Shown here piece by piece: positions 7,785 through 17,030 of a stretch of DNA of 64,000 bases (the stretch's first letter is position 1; each line of letters starts with the position of its first letter). The stretch comes from Actinospineispora acaciae DSM 45401 (lineage in GTDB: Bacteria; Actinomycetota; Actinomycetes; Mycobacteriales; Pseudonocardiaceae), in the NCBI RefSeq assembly GCF_000620785.1, contig NZ_JIAI01000002.1, positions 614,110 to 678,109 of the forward strand, in the 5' to 3' direction. Below the pieces are notes generated by a model. It was given only the letters and a program-made list of their open reading frames with translations. It was not told where the DNA came from and made no database searches. Made by a program: the position numbers and the translations under genes.

Positions 7785-8566
7785 GCCTGGTCGACGACCT
7801 CGGCGAGCCGGTGCCCCTGCACGGGTGCCCGAACAGGGTGGTCTCGCTGGTGCCGTCGATCACCGAGGCCGTCGCGGTGAGCGTGCCCGGCGTGCTGGCC
7901 GGGGCCACCGACTACTGCACGCACCCGGCCGGGCTGGCGGTGGCCAGGGTCGGCGGGTCGAAGTACCCGAAGCTGGACGCGGTGCGCGCGGTCGGTGCGG
8001 ACCTGGTGCTGGCCAACGCCGAGGAGAACCGGCGGGAGGACGTGGCGGCGCTGCGCGCGGACGGCATCCCGGTCTGGGTGACCGAGGCGGCGGCCGGCGT
8101 GCCGGCGGCACTGGCCTCGATGCGCCGGATGCTCGCCGCCGTGTTCGGGCTGGAGGGCGACCGTGAGCCGTCCTGGCTGGTTGATGCCATGGACGAGTGG
8201 TCGGATCCGGTGCCCGCGGTAACAGCCACAGCGGTGGTGCCGGTGTGGCGGCGGCCGTGGGTGGTGCTGGGCCGGGACACCTTCGCCGGTGACGTGCTCC
8301 GCCGCCTCGGCATCGCCAACGCCTATGCCGGGCATGCCGAGCGCTACCCCCGCCCGCCGCTGTCCGAGCTGCGCGGGCTGCTCGACGCCGGCCGGGCCGA
8401 CCTGGTGGCACTGCCCGACGAGCCGTACCGCTTCACCGCCGAGGACGGCCCGGACGCGTTCCCCGGCGCCCGGTACGCGCTGCTGGACGGGCGGCTGCTG
8501 ACCTGGTGCGGGCCGTCGCTGGCCGGCGCCCGTCGAGTGCTGGGTGACCAGCTCGCCGACGCCTAG
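7781..8566 (+). CDS. Helical backbone metal receptor (BtuF/TroA-like fold) without signal peptide
   Basis: A 261-residue protein starting at a GTG that overlaps the F420 reductase stop. The order RVVSLVPSITEAV, AGATDYCTHPAG, VGGSKYPKLDAVRAVGADLVLANAEEN and a long backbone helix followed by a second lobe (FAGDVLRRLGIANAY) is that of cobalamin/iron-chelate periplasmic binding proteins. There is no signal peptide or lipobox, so this copy should be cytoplasmic, unlike transport receptors of the fold. The ligand is unknown; coupling to an F420 reductase hints at a cofactor or corrinoid-related role, which is only inference. The stop codon overlaps that of the convergent proline iminopeptidase. Confidence 0.75.
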   Translation: MSLVDDLGEPVPLHGCPNRVVSLVPSITEAVAVSVPGVLAGATDYCTHPAGLAVARVGGSKYPKLDAVRAVGADLVLANAEENRREDVAALRADGIPVWVTEAAAGVPAALASMRRMLAAVFGLEGDREPSWLVDAMDEWSDPVPAVTATAVVPVWRRPWVVLGRDTFAGDVLRRLGIANAYAGHAERYPRPPLSELRGLLDAGRADLVALPDEPYRFTAEDGPDAFPGARYALLDGRLLTWCGPSLAGARRVLGDQLADA

Positions 8567-9552
8567 GCGAACCGGTCGGTCGCGGTGAGCAGGGCGTCCC
8601 GGATGCCCGGTTCGTCGAACGCGTGCCCGGCGTCGTCCACCATGACCAGCTCCGAGCCGGCCCAGGCCCGGTGCAGCTCCCACGCGGTACGCGCCGGCGT
8701 GGCGATGTCGTAGCGACCCTGCACGATCACGCCGGGGATGCCGGCCAGCAGCGTCGCGTCCCGCAGCAGCTGGCCCTCGGCGAGGAACCCGGCGTGGCGC
8801 ATGTAGTGGTTCTCGATGCGGGCGAACGCGAGCGCGAACTCCGGCGTGCCGAACGCGCCGACCACGTCCGGGCGGGGAACCAGCGTGATCGTGGCCCCCT
8901 CCCACACGCTCCAGGCCACCGCCGCCCGCCCGGCCACCGCCGGGTCCGGGTCGTGCAGCAGCCGGTGGTACCCGCCGATGATCGCCACGCTGCCGGCCTG
9001 GTGCAGCTCCGGCGGCAGCGGCGCCAGGAACTTCGCCCACAGGTCCGGGAACAGCGCGCTGGCCCCGCCGCCGTAGAACCAGTCCAGCTCCCAGCGGCGC
9101 AGTGTGAAGATCCCGCGCAGCACCAGCTCGGTGACCTGGTCGGGGTGCGCCTGGGCGTAGGCGAGCGCGAGCGTCGAGCCCCAGGACCCGCCGAACACCA
9201 GCCACCGCTCGACGCCCAGGTGCGCGCGCAGCAGCTCCAGGTCGGCGACCAGGTGCCCGGTGGTGTTCGCGGTCAGCGCGGCGCGCGCGGTGTCGGGGTC
9301 CGGCGAAGCGGCGTGCGGCCTGCTCCGCCCGCACCCGCGCTGGTCGACCAGGATGATCTGGTAGGCGGACGGGTCGAACGCCCGCCGGTGGAACGGCTTG
9401 CAGCCGCCCCCCGGCCCGCCGTGCAGGAACACCGCGGGCTTGCCGTCCGGGTTGCCGCAGCACTCCCAGTACAGCTCGTGGCCGTCGCCGACGGGGAGCA
9501 TGCCGTGCTCGTACGGCTCGATGGGTGGGTAGGGCTCGCGCACCCCGGACAT
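8563..9552 (-). CDS. pip: Proline iminopeptidase (peptidase family S33)
   Basis: A 329-residue alpha/beta hydrolase close to the family norm in length. It shows the oxyanion loop FLHGGPGGGC, LVDQRGCGRSRPHA, the nucleophile elbow FGGSWGSTLALAYAQ with catalytic Ser, the late Asp region VQGRYDIATPA and the final His in VDDAGHAFDEPG. The HGGPGGG and DQRGCGRS signatures are specific for proline iminopeptidases, which release N-terminal proline from peptides in the cytoplasm. The ATG at 9550-9552 gives MSGVREPYPPIEPYEHGML, the usual N-terminus. The stop overlaps that of the convergent metal-receptor gene. Confidence 0.93.
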   Translation of the reverse strand: MSGVREPYPPIEPYEHGMLPVGDGHELYWECCGNPDGKPAVFLHGGPGGGCKPFHRRAFDPSAYQIILVDQRGCGRSRPHAASPDPDTARAALTANTTGHLVADLELLRAHLGVERWLVFGGSWGSTLALAYAQAHPDQVTELVLRGIFTLRRWELDWFYGGGASALFPDLWAKFLAPLPPELHQAGSVAIIGGYHRLLHDPDPAVAGRAAVAWSVWEGATITLVPRPDVVGAFGTPEFALAFARIENHYMRHAGFLAEGQLLRDATLLAGIPGVIVQGRYDIATPARTAWELHRAWAGSELVMVDDAGHAFDEPGIRDALLTATDRFA

Positions 9553-9638
9553 TGTGGTGTGCCGGGCTTGGGAATCTCAGCGGGGTCTCCGCGCGGGCGC
9601 GGGATCCGCCGCGCCCGCGCGGGACGTCTCTTCGAGTG

Positions 9639-10508
9639 TTACGAGTACGAGTGTTCGGGGTCCGGGTACATTCCGCCGCGCACCTCGGCACCGAACGTTT
9701 GCGCGGCCGTCAGCAGCACGTCACCCAGGTCGGCGTAGCGCTTGACGAACCGAGGCGTGCGGCCGCGGTTCAGCCCGGCCATGTCCTGCCAGACCAGCAC
9801 CTGCGCGTCGCAGTCCGGCCCGGCGCCGATGCCCACGGTCGGGATGGCCAGCTCCGCGGTCACCCGCTTGGCCACGTCGGCGGGCACCATCTCCAGCACC
9901 ACCGCGAACGCCCCGGCCTCCTGCAGCGCCAGCGCGTCGGCGATGAGGGCCTCGCCGCCCTCGCCCCGGCCCTGCACCCGGTAGCCGCCGATGGTGTGCT
10001 CGCTCTGCGGGGTGAAGCCCAGGTGCGCCATGACCGGCACGCCGGCCCCGACCAGCGCCTCGACCTGCGGCGCGAACCGTCGCCCGCCCTCCAGCTTGAC
10101 CGCGTGCGCGCCGCCGTCCTTGAGGAACCTGGTGGCCGTCTCCAGCGCCTGGGCGGGGCCGATCTGGTAGCTGCCGAACGGCAGGTCGGCCACCACCAGC
10201 GCCCGGTGGGTCGCCCGCACCACGGCGCGGACCAGCGGCAACAGCTCGTCCACCGTGATCGGCAGCGTGCTGTCGTAGCCGTAGACGTTGTTGGCCGCCG
10301 AGTCGCCGACCAGCAGCACCGGGATGCCGGCCTGGTCGAAGATCTCCGCGGCGTAGGTGTCGTAGGCGGTGAGCATCGGCCACCGCTCGCCGCGCTCCTT
10401 CATCGCCCGCAGCTGGGGGATCCGGACCCGCTTGACCGGCGCGCTCGGATCGGTGCGGTAGGGCGCGAGTTGTTCGGTGTGTTCGGCGTGCGATGTGGGT
10501 GACGTCAT
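9639..10508 (-). CDS. panB: 3-methyl-2-oxobutanoate hydroxymethyltransferase
   Basis: A 289-residue TIM-barrel enzyme of pantothenate (vitamin B5) synthesis that adds a hydroxymethyl group from methylene-tetrahydrofolate to 2-oxoisovalerate. Recognisable blocks are [19 protein letters not shown], the metal/substrate loop [53 protein letters not shown] and [22 protein letters not shown] place the start at the ATG 10506-10508, with GGGAGG upstream on the minus strand; the frame continues to 10574 with non-homologous sequence. No other pan gene is adjacent. The gap to the tetR gene (10509-10676) probably contains its promoter. Confidence 0.93.
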   Translation of the reverse strand: MTSPTSHAEHTEQLAPYRTDPSAPVKRVRIPQLRAMKERGERWPMLTAYDTYAAEIFDQAGIPVLLVGDSAANNVYGYDSTLPITVDELLPLVRAVVRATHRALVVADLPFGSYQIGPAQALETATRFLKDGGAHAVKLEGGRRFAPQVEALVGAGVPVMAHLGFTPQSEHTIGGYRVQGRGEGGEALIADALALQEAGAFAVVLEMVPADVAKRVTAELAIPTVGIGAGPDCDAQVLVWQDMAGLNRGRTPRFVKRYADLGDVLLTAAQTFGAEVRGGMYPDPEHSYS

Positions 10509-10676
10509 CGTCAACCGTCCTCCCTCGAGGCCCGCACCGGCGGGTCCCCGGGTCGTTTCCGGTGTGGTGCACACAGCGTCGCACCCCGGTAGCGGAAACG
10601 GACCCCGCTGCGACGAGCCTCACAGCCTTCGATCTCCTTTTCAGGGTCTGACCTGCGGAGATGTCGGTGTCGGAGG

Positions 10677-11315
10677 TCAGCGGAAGGTCATGGCGGCGCG
10701 CACCACCTCGGGGTCGAGCGCGGCGCCGGGCAGCGGGTGCGCCGCGTCCGCCCGCAGCCCGTCCAGCAGCACCGCGAGGTGGCGCCGCCAGGCGTGCGGG
10801 GCGGCGGCGCGGACCCCGTCGGTGGCCCCCACCACGGCCCACACCAACAGCCCGAGGTCGGTCAGCTCGATGTCCGCGCGCAGCACCCCGGCCCGGTGCG
10901 CGCGCTCGACCAGCGCGGCGAACAGCTCGTGGCCGCGCTCCTTGGCCCGCTCGGTGGCGCTGTCCGGCGGCAGCGAGTGCACGCAGACGTCGGTGAACCC
11001 CCTGTCGGCGGCCTGCAGCTCGGCGACCGCGGTGAGGTGCTCCACCAGCGCCTGCCACGGGTCCGGGTGCTCCAGCGCGCGCTCGGCGAGGCGCACCAGC
11101 TCGTGCACCCGGTCGGCCATCGCGGCGTCGACCAGCTCCGCGCGGCTGGGGAACCGGTTGTACAGCGTCCCGATGCTCACGCCCGCGCGCCGGGCCACCT
11201 CGTCCAGCGGGGCCTGGAGTCCGCGCTCGGTGAACACCTCGCGGGCGGCCTCGACCAGCAGCTCGCGGTTGCGGCGCGCGTCGGCCCGCAACGGCCGGTC
11301 GCGCGTCGACGTCAT
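10677..11315 (-). CDS. TetR-family repressor of the divergent SDR gene
   Basis: A 212-residue TetR regulator. The N-terminal helix-turn-helix is clear: RNRELLVEAAREVFTERG, then DEVARRAGVSIGTLYNRFPS. The remainder is a helical ligand and dimerisation domain with no assignable ligand. It is transcribed divergently from the SDR gene 11401-12111. The shared 85-base gap carries two copies of TTGAG-N6-CTCAA (see the operator entry), so it very likely represses itself and the SDR gene and is released by a small molecule. Confidence 0.9.
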   Translation of the reverse strand: MTSTRDRPLRADARRNRELLVEAAREVFTERGLQAPLDEVARRAGVSIGTLYNRFPSRAELVDAAMADRVHELVRLAERALEHPDPWQALVEHLTAVAELQAADRGFTDVCVHSLPPDSATERAKERGHELFAALVERAHRAGVLRADIELTDLGLLVWAVVGATDGVRAAAPHAWRRHLAVLLDGLRADAAHPLPGAALDPEVVRAAMTFR

Positions 11316-11329
11316 GGCCCGAGCCTATC

Positions 11330-11376
11330 AACTTGAGGGTCTGCTCAAGTTACGGTTATCTTGAGGACGTACTCAA
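11330..11376. promoter_or_regulatory. Twin palindromic TetR operators between tetR and SDR genes
   Basis: Two inverted repeats of the same design: AACTTGAG-GGTCTG-CTCAAGTT at 11330-11351 (8-base perfect arms) and TTGAG-GACGTA-CTCAA at 11361-11376 (5-base arms). Their centres are 28 bases apart. Both lie between the divergent starts at 11315 and 11401. Duplicate sites with the same 6-base spacer are what a TetR dimer would use to control both promoters. Confidence 0.75.
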
Positions 11377-11400
11377 CTTAAACGCTTGGAGGAGGACCTC

Positions 11401-12111
11401 ATGACGAGGACGCTCGCGGTGTTCGGTGCCGGCCCGGCCCTGGGCCTCTCGGTGGCGCGCAGGTTCGGCAAGGAGGGCTACCGGGTCGCCCTGGTGGCGA
11501 GGGACCGCGCCAAGCTGGACCGCCTGGAGGCGGAGCTGCGCACGGACGGGCTCACGGCGGCCACCGCGACCGCCGACCTCGCCGACGAGGCCCAGTTGCG
11601 CTCGGCGGTGGCCGCCGTGACCGACACGTTCGGCACCCCCGACGTGGTGCTCTACGCGCCGGGCGACGTGAGCCGGCTGCCGGTGTCCGCCCTGGACCTC
11701 GGATCCGAGGAGCTGCGCACCTGGCTGCCGCTGCACCTGCTCAGCCCGGTCGCGCTGATCCAGGCGGTGCTGCCGGGCATGCTGGCGCGCGGGTCGGGAG
11801 CGGTGCTGGTCGCGCAGGGGGCCAGCGCGCGCGAGCCGATGTCCGCGCTGGCCAGCGTCGGGGCGCCGCAGGCCGGGCTGCTCAACTACCTGCACGCGCT
11901 GGCCGCCGAGGTGGGTCCGCGCGGGGTGTACATCGGCACCCTGCTGATCGGCGCGCTGATCGAGCGCAGCGCGGCCGCCGAGCTCTGGGACGGCGGGCAC
12001 TTCGAGACGGTCGAGGCCGGCGAGGTGCCCCGGATCGAGCCGGACGCGCTGGCCGAGCGCTACTGGGAGATGGTCCGCGACCGCGCCCTGGTGGAGCAGT
12101 CGGCGCCGTAA
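11401..12111 (+). CDS. Atypical short-chain dehydrogenase/reductase-fold protein
   Basis: A 236-residue Rossmann protein with FGAGPALGLSVARRFGKEGY at the N-terminus and VALVARDRAKLDRLEAEL after beta-2, both typical of SDRs. The region that normally carries the catalytic Tyr-x3-Lys reads ASVGAPQAGLLNYL: by alignment of AGL with the usual Lys-Ala-Gly/Ala-Leu block, Tyr is replaced by Val and Lys by Gln. It may therefore not be a standard oxidoreductase. The ATG at 11401 follows GGAGGAGGA. Control by the divergent TetR is likely. It could be a binding or sensing protein, or use other residues. Confidence 0.8.
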   Translation: MTRTLAVFGAGPALGLSVARRFGKEGYRVALVARDRAKLDRLEAELRTDGLTAATATADLADEAQLRSAVAAVTDTFGTPDVVLYAPGDVSRLPVSALDLGSEELRTWLPLHLLSPVALIQAVLPGMLARGSGAVLVAQGASAREPMSALASVGAPQAGLLNYLHALAAEVGPRGVYIGTLLIGALIERSAAAELWDGGHFETVEAGEVPRIEPDALAERYWEMVRDRALVEQSAP

Positions 12112-12205
12112 GACCGTTCCACTCAGTAGGACGCGGCCCTCCGCGCCCGGATGTGACCCGGCTTACGATCCGCCGGTCCGCGCAGCCGGTCAAAGGAGGC
12201 CAGGC

Positions 12206-13465
12206 GTGATCGTTCGTGACGAGGTGCCGCGCTGCCCGGTGGCGGCCGGCTTCGACCCGTTCGACGCCGGCTACCTCGCCGACCCCCACCAGGAGCTGGC
12301 ACGGCTGCGGGACGAGTCACCGATCTGGTACTCGCCGGCGCTGGAGCGGTGGGTGGTCACCCGGTACGAGGACATCGACCGCATCCTCACCGACCCGGCC
12401 ACCTTCTCGGCCGCCGAGGCGCAGCGCCCGGTGCACCCGGCCTGCCCGGAGGCCGCCGAGATCCTCTCCGGCCTGCGCCTGGTGCCGACCATGTCCAACT
12501 GCGACCCGCCGGAGCATCGCCGCTACCGGTCGGTGATGAGCCGGGCGATGTCACCCCGGCGGGTCGCGGCGCTGCGCCCGACCATCGAGAAGCGGACCAC
12601 CGAGCTGCTCGACGGCTTCGCCTCGCGGCCGCGCGCCGACCTGGTGCGCGAGCTGTTCTACCCGCTGCCCGCGCTCACCGTGTTCGCGCTGATCGGCTTC
12701 CCGCCCGAGGACAGTGACCGGATCAAGGCCTGGTGCGCGGACAAGCTGGAGGTCAACTGGGGCCGCCCGACCGTCGAGCAGCAGGTCCGCTCCGCCCAAG
12801 GCATGATCGACTACTTCGACTACTGCGCCCGGTTCGTCGCCCGCCGCCGCGCCGAGCCGGCCGACGACCTGGTCAGCGACCTGATCGCGGACGAGCGCGG
12901 CCTCACCGACGAGGAGGTCACCAGCCTGATCTTCGCGCTCAGCTTCGCCGGCCACGAGACGACGACGAACCTGCTCGGCAACATGACCCTGCACCTGCTG
13001 CGCGAGCCCGGCGCCTGGGAGGAGGTCCGCGCGGACCGCTCGCTGATCCCGGGCGCGGTCGAGGAGACCCTGCGCTACGAGAGCTCGGTGCCGATGTGGC
13101 GGCGGGTGACCACCCGGGACACCGAGGTGGGCGGGGTGGCGCTGCCGGCCGGCGCCCGGCTGGTGCTGGCGTTCGCGGCCGCGGACCGCCAGCCCGACGT
13201 GTTCGGAGAGCCCGACCGGTTCGACATCCGCCGCCCGAACGCCCGCCGCCAGCTCTCCTTCGGCCGGGGCATCCACCTGTGCCTGGGCGCCGCGATGGCC
13301 CGCATGGAATGCGAGATCGTGATCAACCTGATGGCCGACCGGCTGCCCGGCCTGCAGCTCGTACCCGGCCAGGACGTGGCGTTCTCGCCGAACCTGTCGT
13401 TCCGGGGTCCGCTGGCCCTGCACGCCGAGTGGGTCAGGGGCGGCGTTCCCGCCAGCCGTTCGTGA
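12206..13465 (+). CDS. Cytochrome P450 monooxygenase
   Basis: A 419-residue soluble class I bacterial P450. Landmarks are the I-helix LSFAGHETTTNLLGNM with the Glu/His-Glu-Thr-Thr oxygen-activation group, the ExxR motif (VEETLRYESSVPMWRR), and the heme loop FGRGIHLCLGAAMARME with the thiolate ligand Cys359. The GTG at 12206 is preceded by a perfect AAAGGAGG, which decides the start. No ferredoxin or reductase gene is adjacent, so electron donors must come from elsewhere. Its 3' end overlaps the convergent nadE by 32 bases. Substrate unknown. Confidence 0.95.
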   Translation: MIVRDEVPRCPVAAGFDPFDAGYLADPHQELARLRDESPIWYSPALERWVVTRYEDIDRILTDPATFSAAEAQRPVHPACPEAAEILSGLRLVPTMSNCDPPEHRRYRSVMSRAMSPRRVAALRPTIEKRTTELLDGFASRPRADLVRELFYPLPALTVFALIGFPPEDSDRIKAWCADKLEVNWGRPTVEQQVRSAQGMIDYFDYCARFVARRRAEPADDLVSDLIADERGLTDEEVTSLIFALSFAGHETTTNLLGNMTLHLLREPGAWEEVRADRSLIPGAVEETLRYESSVPMWRRVTTRDTEVGGVALPAGARLVLAFAAADRQPDVFGEPDRFDIRRPNARRQLSFGRGIHLCLGAAMARMECEIVINLMADRLPGLQLVPGQDVAFSPNLSFRGPLALHAEWVRGGVPASRS

Positions 13466-15173
13466 TCGGCAGCCGCCGGTCGCGGCCGAACGCGCGCAGG
13501 CTGATCTTGGTGCCGGGCGGGTACTGGCGGCGCTTGTACTCCGCGCGGTCCACCTTGCGCACGATGTCCTCCACCAGGCCTGCGTCGAAGCCGGCCGCGA
13601 GCAGCTCGGAGAAGCCTCGGTCGGCCTCGACGTAGTCGTCGAGCAGCGGGTCCAGCAGCGCGTAGTCGGGCAGCGAGTCGGTGTCGAGCTGCCCCGGCCG
13701 CAGCTCGGCGGACGGCGGCTTGGTGATCGAGTTCTCCGGGATCGGGGGTGTCTCGCCGCGCTTCTCCGCCTCCTCGTTGCGCCACTCGGCGAGCCGCCAG
13801 ACCAGGGTCTTCGGCACGTCCTTGATCGGCGCGAAGCCACCGACCGCGTCGCCGTACATGGTCGAGTAGCCGACCGCCAGCTCGCTCTTGTTCCCGGTGG
13901 CCAGCACCAGGTGGCCGTGCGCGTTGGACAGTGCCATGAGCGTGACGCCTCGGCAGCGGGCCTGCACGTTCTCCTCGGCCAGCCCGGTGAGCCCGAGCTG
14001 GTTGACGAACACGTCCACCATGCCGCCGATCGGTTGCACCGAGTAGTGCAGCCCGGTGCGCCGGGCCAGCTCGGCGGCGTCGTCGCGGGAGTGCTGCGAC
14101 GAGTACGCCGACGGCATGGACACCGCGTACACCGCGTCCGCGCCCAGCGCGTCCACCGCCAGCGCGGCGACCAGCGCCGAGTCGATCCCGCCCGACAGCG
14201 CGAGCACCGCCGACCGGAAGCCGTTCTTGTACGCGTAGTCGCGCAGCCCGGTGACCAGCGCGCCCCACACCTCGGCCTCCTCCGAGAGCGGCTCGGCCAC
14301 CGTCCCGACCTCGGCGGCCGCCGTCGACGCCGGCTCGGCGGGCGCCTCGGAGATCACCACCCGGTCCACCGTGAACCCGCCGGCCTCCTCCAGCCCGCGC
14401 CACGCCGAACCGGGCAGGTCCAGGTCGACCACCACCAGGTGCTCGACGAACTGGGGAGCCCGCGCGAGCAACCGACCGTCCGCGTCCACCACCAGCGAGT
14501 CGCCGTCGAACACCAGCTCGTCCTGCCCGCCGATCAGGTTGCAGTACGCCAGCGCGGCGCCCGCCTCGCTGGCTCGCCGGGCGACCAGCGGCAGCCGCAG
14601 GTCGTCCTTGTCCCGCTCGTACGGCGAGGCGTTGGGGGAGAGCACCAGGTCCACCCCGAGCTCACCCAGCGCCGCGATCGGCCCGCCGTCCTGCCAGATG
14701 TCCTCGCAGATCACCACGCCGACGTCCACCCCGGCCAGCCGCGCCACCGCCAGCGACGAGCCCGGCTTGAAGTAGCGCCGCTCGTCGAACACCCCGTAGT
14801 TGGGCAGGTGGTGCTTGAACTGGCGGGCGAGCACCCGGCCGCCGTGCAGCAGCGCGGCGCCGTTGCGCGGCCCGCCGCCCGGCTCGTCAGGGTCCGCGTC
14901 CAGGTAACCGACCACGGCGAGCAGCTCGCCGCAGCCGGCCTCGGCCAGCCGACCGGCCAGCCGGTCCAGCGCCGCGACCGAGGCCAGCTGGAACGACTCG
15001 CGCAGCGCCAGGTCCTCGACCGGGTAGCCGGTGAGCCCCATCTCCGGCAGCACCACCGCGTCCGCCCCGGCCTCGGCGGCCCTGCGGCACCAGTCGACGA
15101 TCTTCTCGGCGTTACCCGCCAGGTCCCCCACGCACGTGTCGACCTGGGCCAGCGCGATCCGCAGCCTTGCCAT
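13434..15173 (-). CDS. nadE: Glutamine-dependent NAD+ synthetase
   Basis: A 579-residue two-domain enzyme making NAD+ from nicotinate adenine dinucleotide, ATP and glutamine. The N-terminal nitrilase-like glutaminase domain has the Glu (VVLPEMGLTGYP), Lys (ARQFKHHLPNYGVFDE) and Cys (GVVICEDIWQDGG) triad. The C-terminal synthetase has the P-loop VLALSGGIDSALVAALA plus VSMPSAYSSQHSRDDA and LVLATGNKSELAVGYSTMYG. ATG at 15171-15173 gives MARLRIALAQVDTCVGDL, the usual N-terminus; the frame extends slightly upstream without homology. Confidence 0.95.
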   Translation of the reverse strand: MARLRIALAQVDTCVGDLAGNAEKIVDWCRRAAEAGADAVVLPEMGLTGYPVEDLALRESFQLASVAALDRLAGRLAEAGCGELLAVVGYLDADPDEPGGGPRNGAALLHGGRVLARQFKHHLPNYGVFDERRYFKPGSSLAVARLAGVDVGVVICEDIWQDGGPIAALGELGVDLVLSPNASPYERDKDDLRLPLVARRASEAGAALAYCNLIGGQDELVFDGDSLVVDADGRLLARAPQFVEHLVVVDLDLPGSAWRGLEEAGGFTVDRVVISEAPAEPASTAAAEVGTVAEPLSEEAEVWGALVTGLRDYAYKNGFRSAVLALSGGIDSALVAALAVDALGADAVYAVSMPSAYSSQHSRDDAAELARRTGLHYSVQPIGGMVDVFVNQLGLTGLAEENVQARCRGVTLMALSNAHGHLVLATGNKSELAVGYSTMYGDAVGGFAPIKDVPKTLVWRLAEWRNEEAEKRGETPPIPENSITKPPSAELRPGQLDTDSLPDYALLDPLLDDYVEADRGFSELLAAGFDAGLVEDIVRKVDRAEYKRRQYPPGTKISLRAFGRDRRLPITNGWRERRP

Positions 15174-15300
15174 GACCCCATCATCCCGCACGGGCTAACC
15201 GCCCCGATACGCGTTGTGACCAGCCAGGCAGGTGACGGCGCCACGCCGGCTGACCACCACTTCTGTGACCGAACGGGCATCCAGGGCAGACTGGTCGGCG

Positions 15301-16929
15301 ATGAAGCGCACAACACGGGGCCGGCGTCGTCGCCCCTTCCTGATCCTGGCCGCGATCGCGGCGGTCACGGCCCCGCTGATCGGGTGCTCCGCGCCGGCGC
15401 CGGCCAGCACCCTCGGGACCGGCGCCGCCGTCGGTCCGGTGCCCAACGGCGACCTGCAGAAGTTCTATGCGCAGAAGCTCGAGTGGGGGCCGTGCGCGGG
15501 CTTCGCGCCGTCGATCGACGACAAGGCCACCTTCGCCGAGTCCAAGTACGACTGCACCTATCTGCAGGTGCCGCTGGACTACGCGCAGCCGAACGGCAAG
15601 ACCGCGCAGATCGCGGTGCTGCGGCAGAAGGCCAGCGCGCCCAACCAGAAGATCGGTTCGCTGCTGGTCAACCCGGGCGGGCCGGGCGCGTCGGGCACCG
15701 AGTCGGTGACCAGCGTGTCCAAGGTGGCCGGTGACGGCCCGCTGGCCCAGCGGTTCGACCTGGTCGGGTTCGACCCGCGCGGGGTGGGCGCGAGCAAGCC
15801 GGCCATCCACTGCTTCACCCCGGCCGAGCGCGACGCCGACCGGGCCGACGACGAGGCCGACAACACCCCCGAGGGTGTGGCCAAGCTGGAGCAGAAGGCC
15901 AAGGACTACGACGCCAAGTGCGAGCAGCGCTCCGGGCGTGACCTGCTGGCCAACGTCGGCACCCGCGACGTGGTCAGGGACATGGACGTGCTGCGCTCCG
16001 CGTTGGGCGACGCCAAGCTGACCTACCTGGGCTACTCCTACGGCACCCGGCTCGGGTACTCCTACGCCGAGGCGTATCCGCAGAACGTGCGGGCCATGGT
16101 GCTCGACGGCGCGCTCGACCCGGACCAGAACCTGATCGACCGCTCGGTGGCCCAGTCCGCCGGCTTCCAGCAGGCGTTCGACGCGTTCGCCAAGTCCTGC
16201 GCGTCCCAGCCGGCCTGCCCGCTGGGCCAGGACCCGGCCGCCGCGACGGAGAACTTCAAGAAGCTGGTCCTGCCGCTGATCAAGAATCCGTTCCCGCAGC
16301 CGGACGGGCGCAAGCTGTCCTACAGCGACGCGATGACCGGCATCATCCAGGCGCTCTACAGCCAACAGCTGTGGCAGCCGCTGCAGCTGGGCCTGCAGGA
16401 GCTGGCCGACCGCCGCCTGCTCACCGACCGCCCGACCGGGCTGATCATGCTGCTCGCGGACCTCTACCAGGGCCGCCAGGCCGACGGCAGCTACCAGTAC
16501 ACGCTCGACGCGTTCACCGCGATCGGCTGCGTGGACGACAAGCCGGTCACCGACCCGGCGGTGACCCTGGAGGCGGACAAGCGGGCCCGCGCGGCGGCGC
16601 CGTTCCGCGACGACGGCCGAGGCCCGCAGCCGGCGCGCGACCCCTGCGCGTTCTGGCCGGTGCCCAACACCAGCGAGCCGCACCTGCCCACCGCCAAGGG
16701 GCTGCCCCCGGTGGTGGTCGTGTCCGGCACCGGCGACCCGGCCACCCCCTACCAGGCCGGCGTCAACCTGGCCAAGGCACTCAGCGCCCGCCTGCTGACC
16801 GTCGAGGGCAACCAGCACACCGTGGCGCTGCAGGGCGCCTCACCGTGCGTGGACGACGCCGTGACCAAGTACTTCACCGACCTGACACTGCCCCCGGACA
16901 CGGCACGCTGCGCGGTCTCGGCCGGCTGA
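15301..16929 (+). CDS. Lipoprotein alpha/beta hydrolase of the tripeptidyl aminopeptidase (TAP/SlpD) type
   Basis: A 542-residue exported hydrolase. From the ATG at 15301 there is an arginine-rich n-region (MKRTTRGRRRR), a hydrophobic stretch and a lipobox ending PLIGC, so it should be lipid-anchored outside the membrane. The catalytic domain shows LVNPGGPGASGTESV (oxyanion hole), YLGYSYGTRLGYSYAEAYP with the nucleophile Ser, and the C-terminal TAP domain with VVVSGTGDPATPYQAG (Asp) and EGNQHTVAL (His). Relatives remove tripeptides or process secreted proteins and peptides at the cell surface. No partner gene is linked. Confidence 0.88.
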   Translation: MKRTTRGRRRRPFLILAAIAAVTAPLIGCSAPAPASTLGTGAAVGPVPNGDLQKFYAQKLEWGPCAGFAPSIDDKATFAESKYDCTYLQVPLDYAQPNGKTAQIAVLRQKASAPNQKIGSLLVNPGGPGASGTESVTSVSKVAGDGPLAQRFDLVGFDPRGVGASKPAIHCFTPAERDADRADDEADNTPEGVAKLEQKAKDYDAKCEQRSGRDLLANVGTRDVVRDMDVLRSALGDAKLTYLGYSYGTRLGYSYAEAYPQNVRAMVLDGALDPDQNLIDRSVAQSAGFQQAFDAFAKSCASQPACPLGQDPAAATENFKKLVLPLIKNPFPQPDGRKLSYSDAMTGIIQALYSQQLWQPLQLGLQELADRRLLTDRPTGLIMLLADLYQGRQADGSYQYTLDAFTAIGCVDDKPVTDPAVTLEADKRARAAAPFRDDGRGPQPARDPCAFWPVPNTSEPHLPTAKGLPPVVVVSGTGDPATPYQAGVNLAKALSARLLTVEGNQHTVALQGASPCVDDAVTKYFTDLTLPPDTARCAVSAG

Positions 16930-17030
16930 CCCCGGCCGGACGGGTCCGTTCGGAGTAGCGGCGTTTGCGATAGCACACGTTCGTCCCGATTCGGCCGTGC
17001 GCGCCGAGGAGGCCGTGTTCCCTGGCCGTT

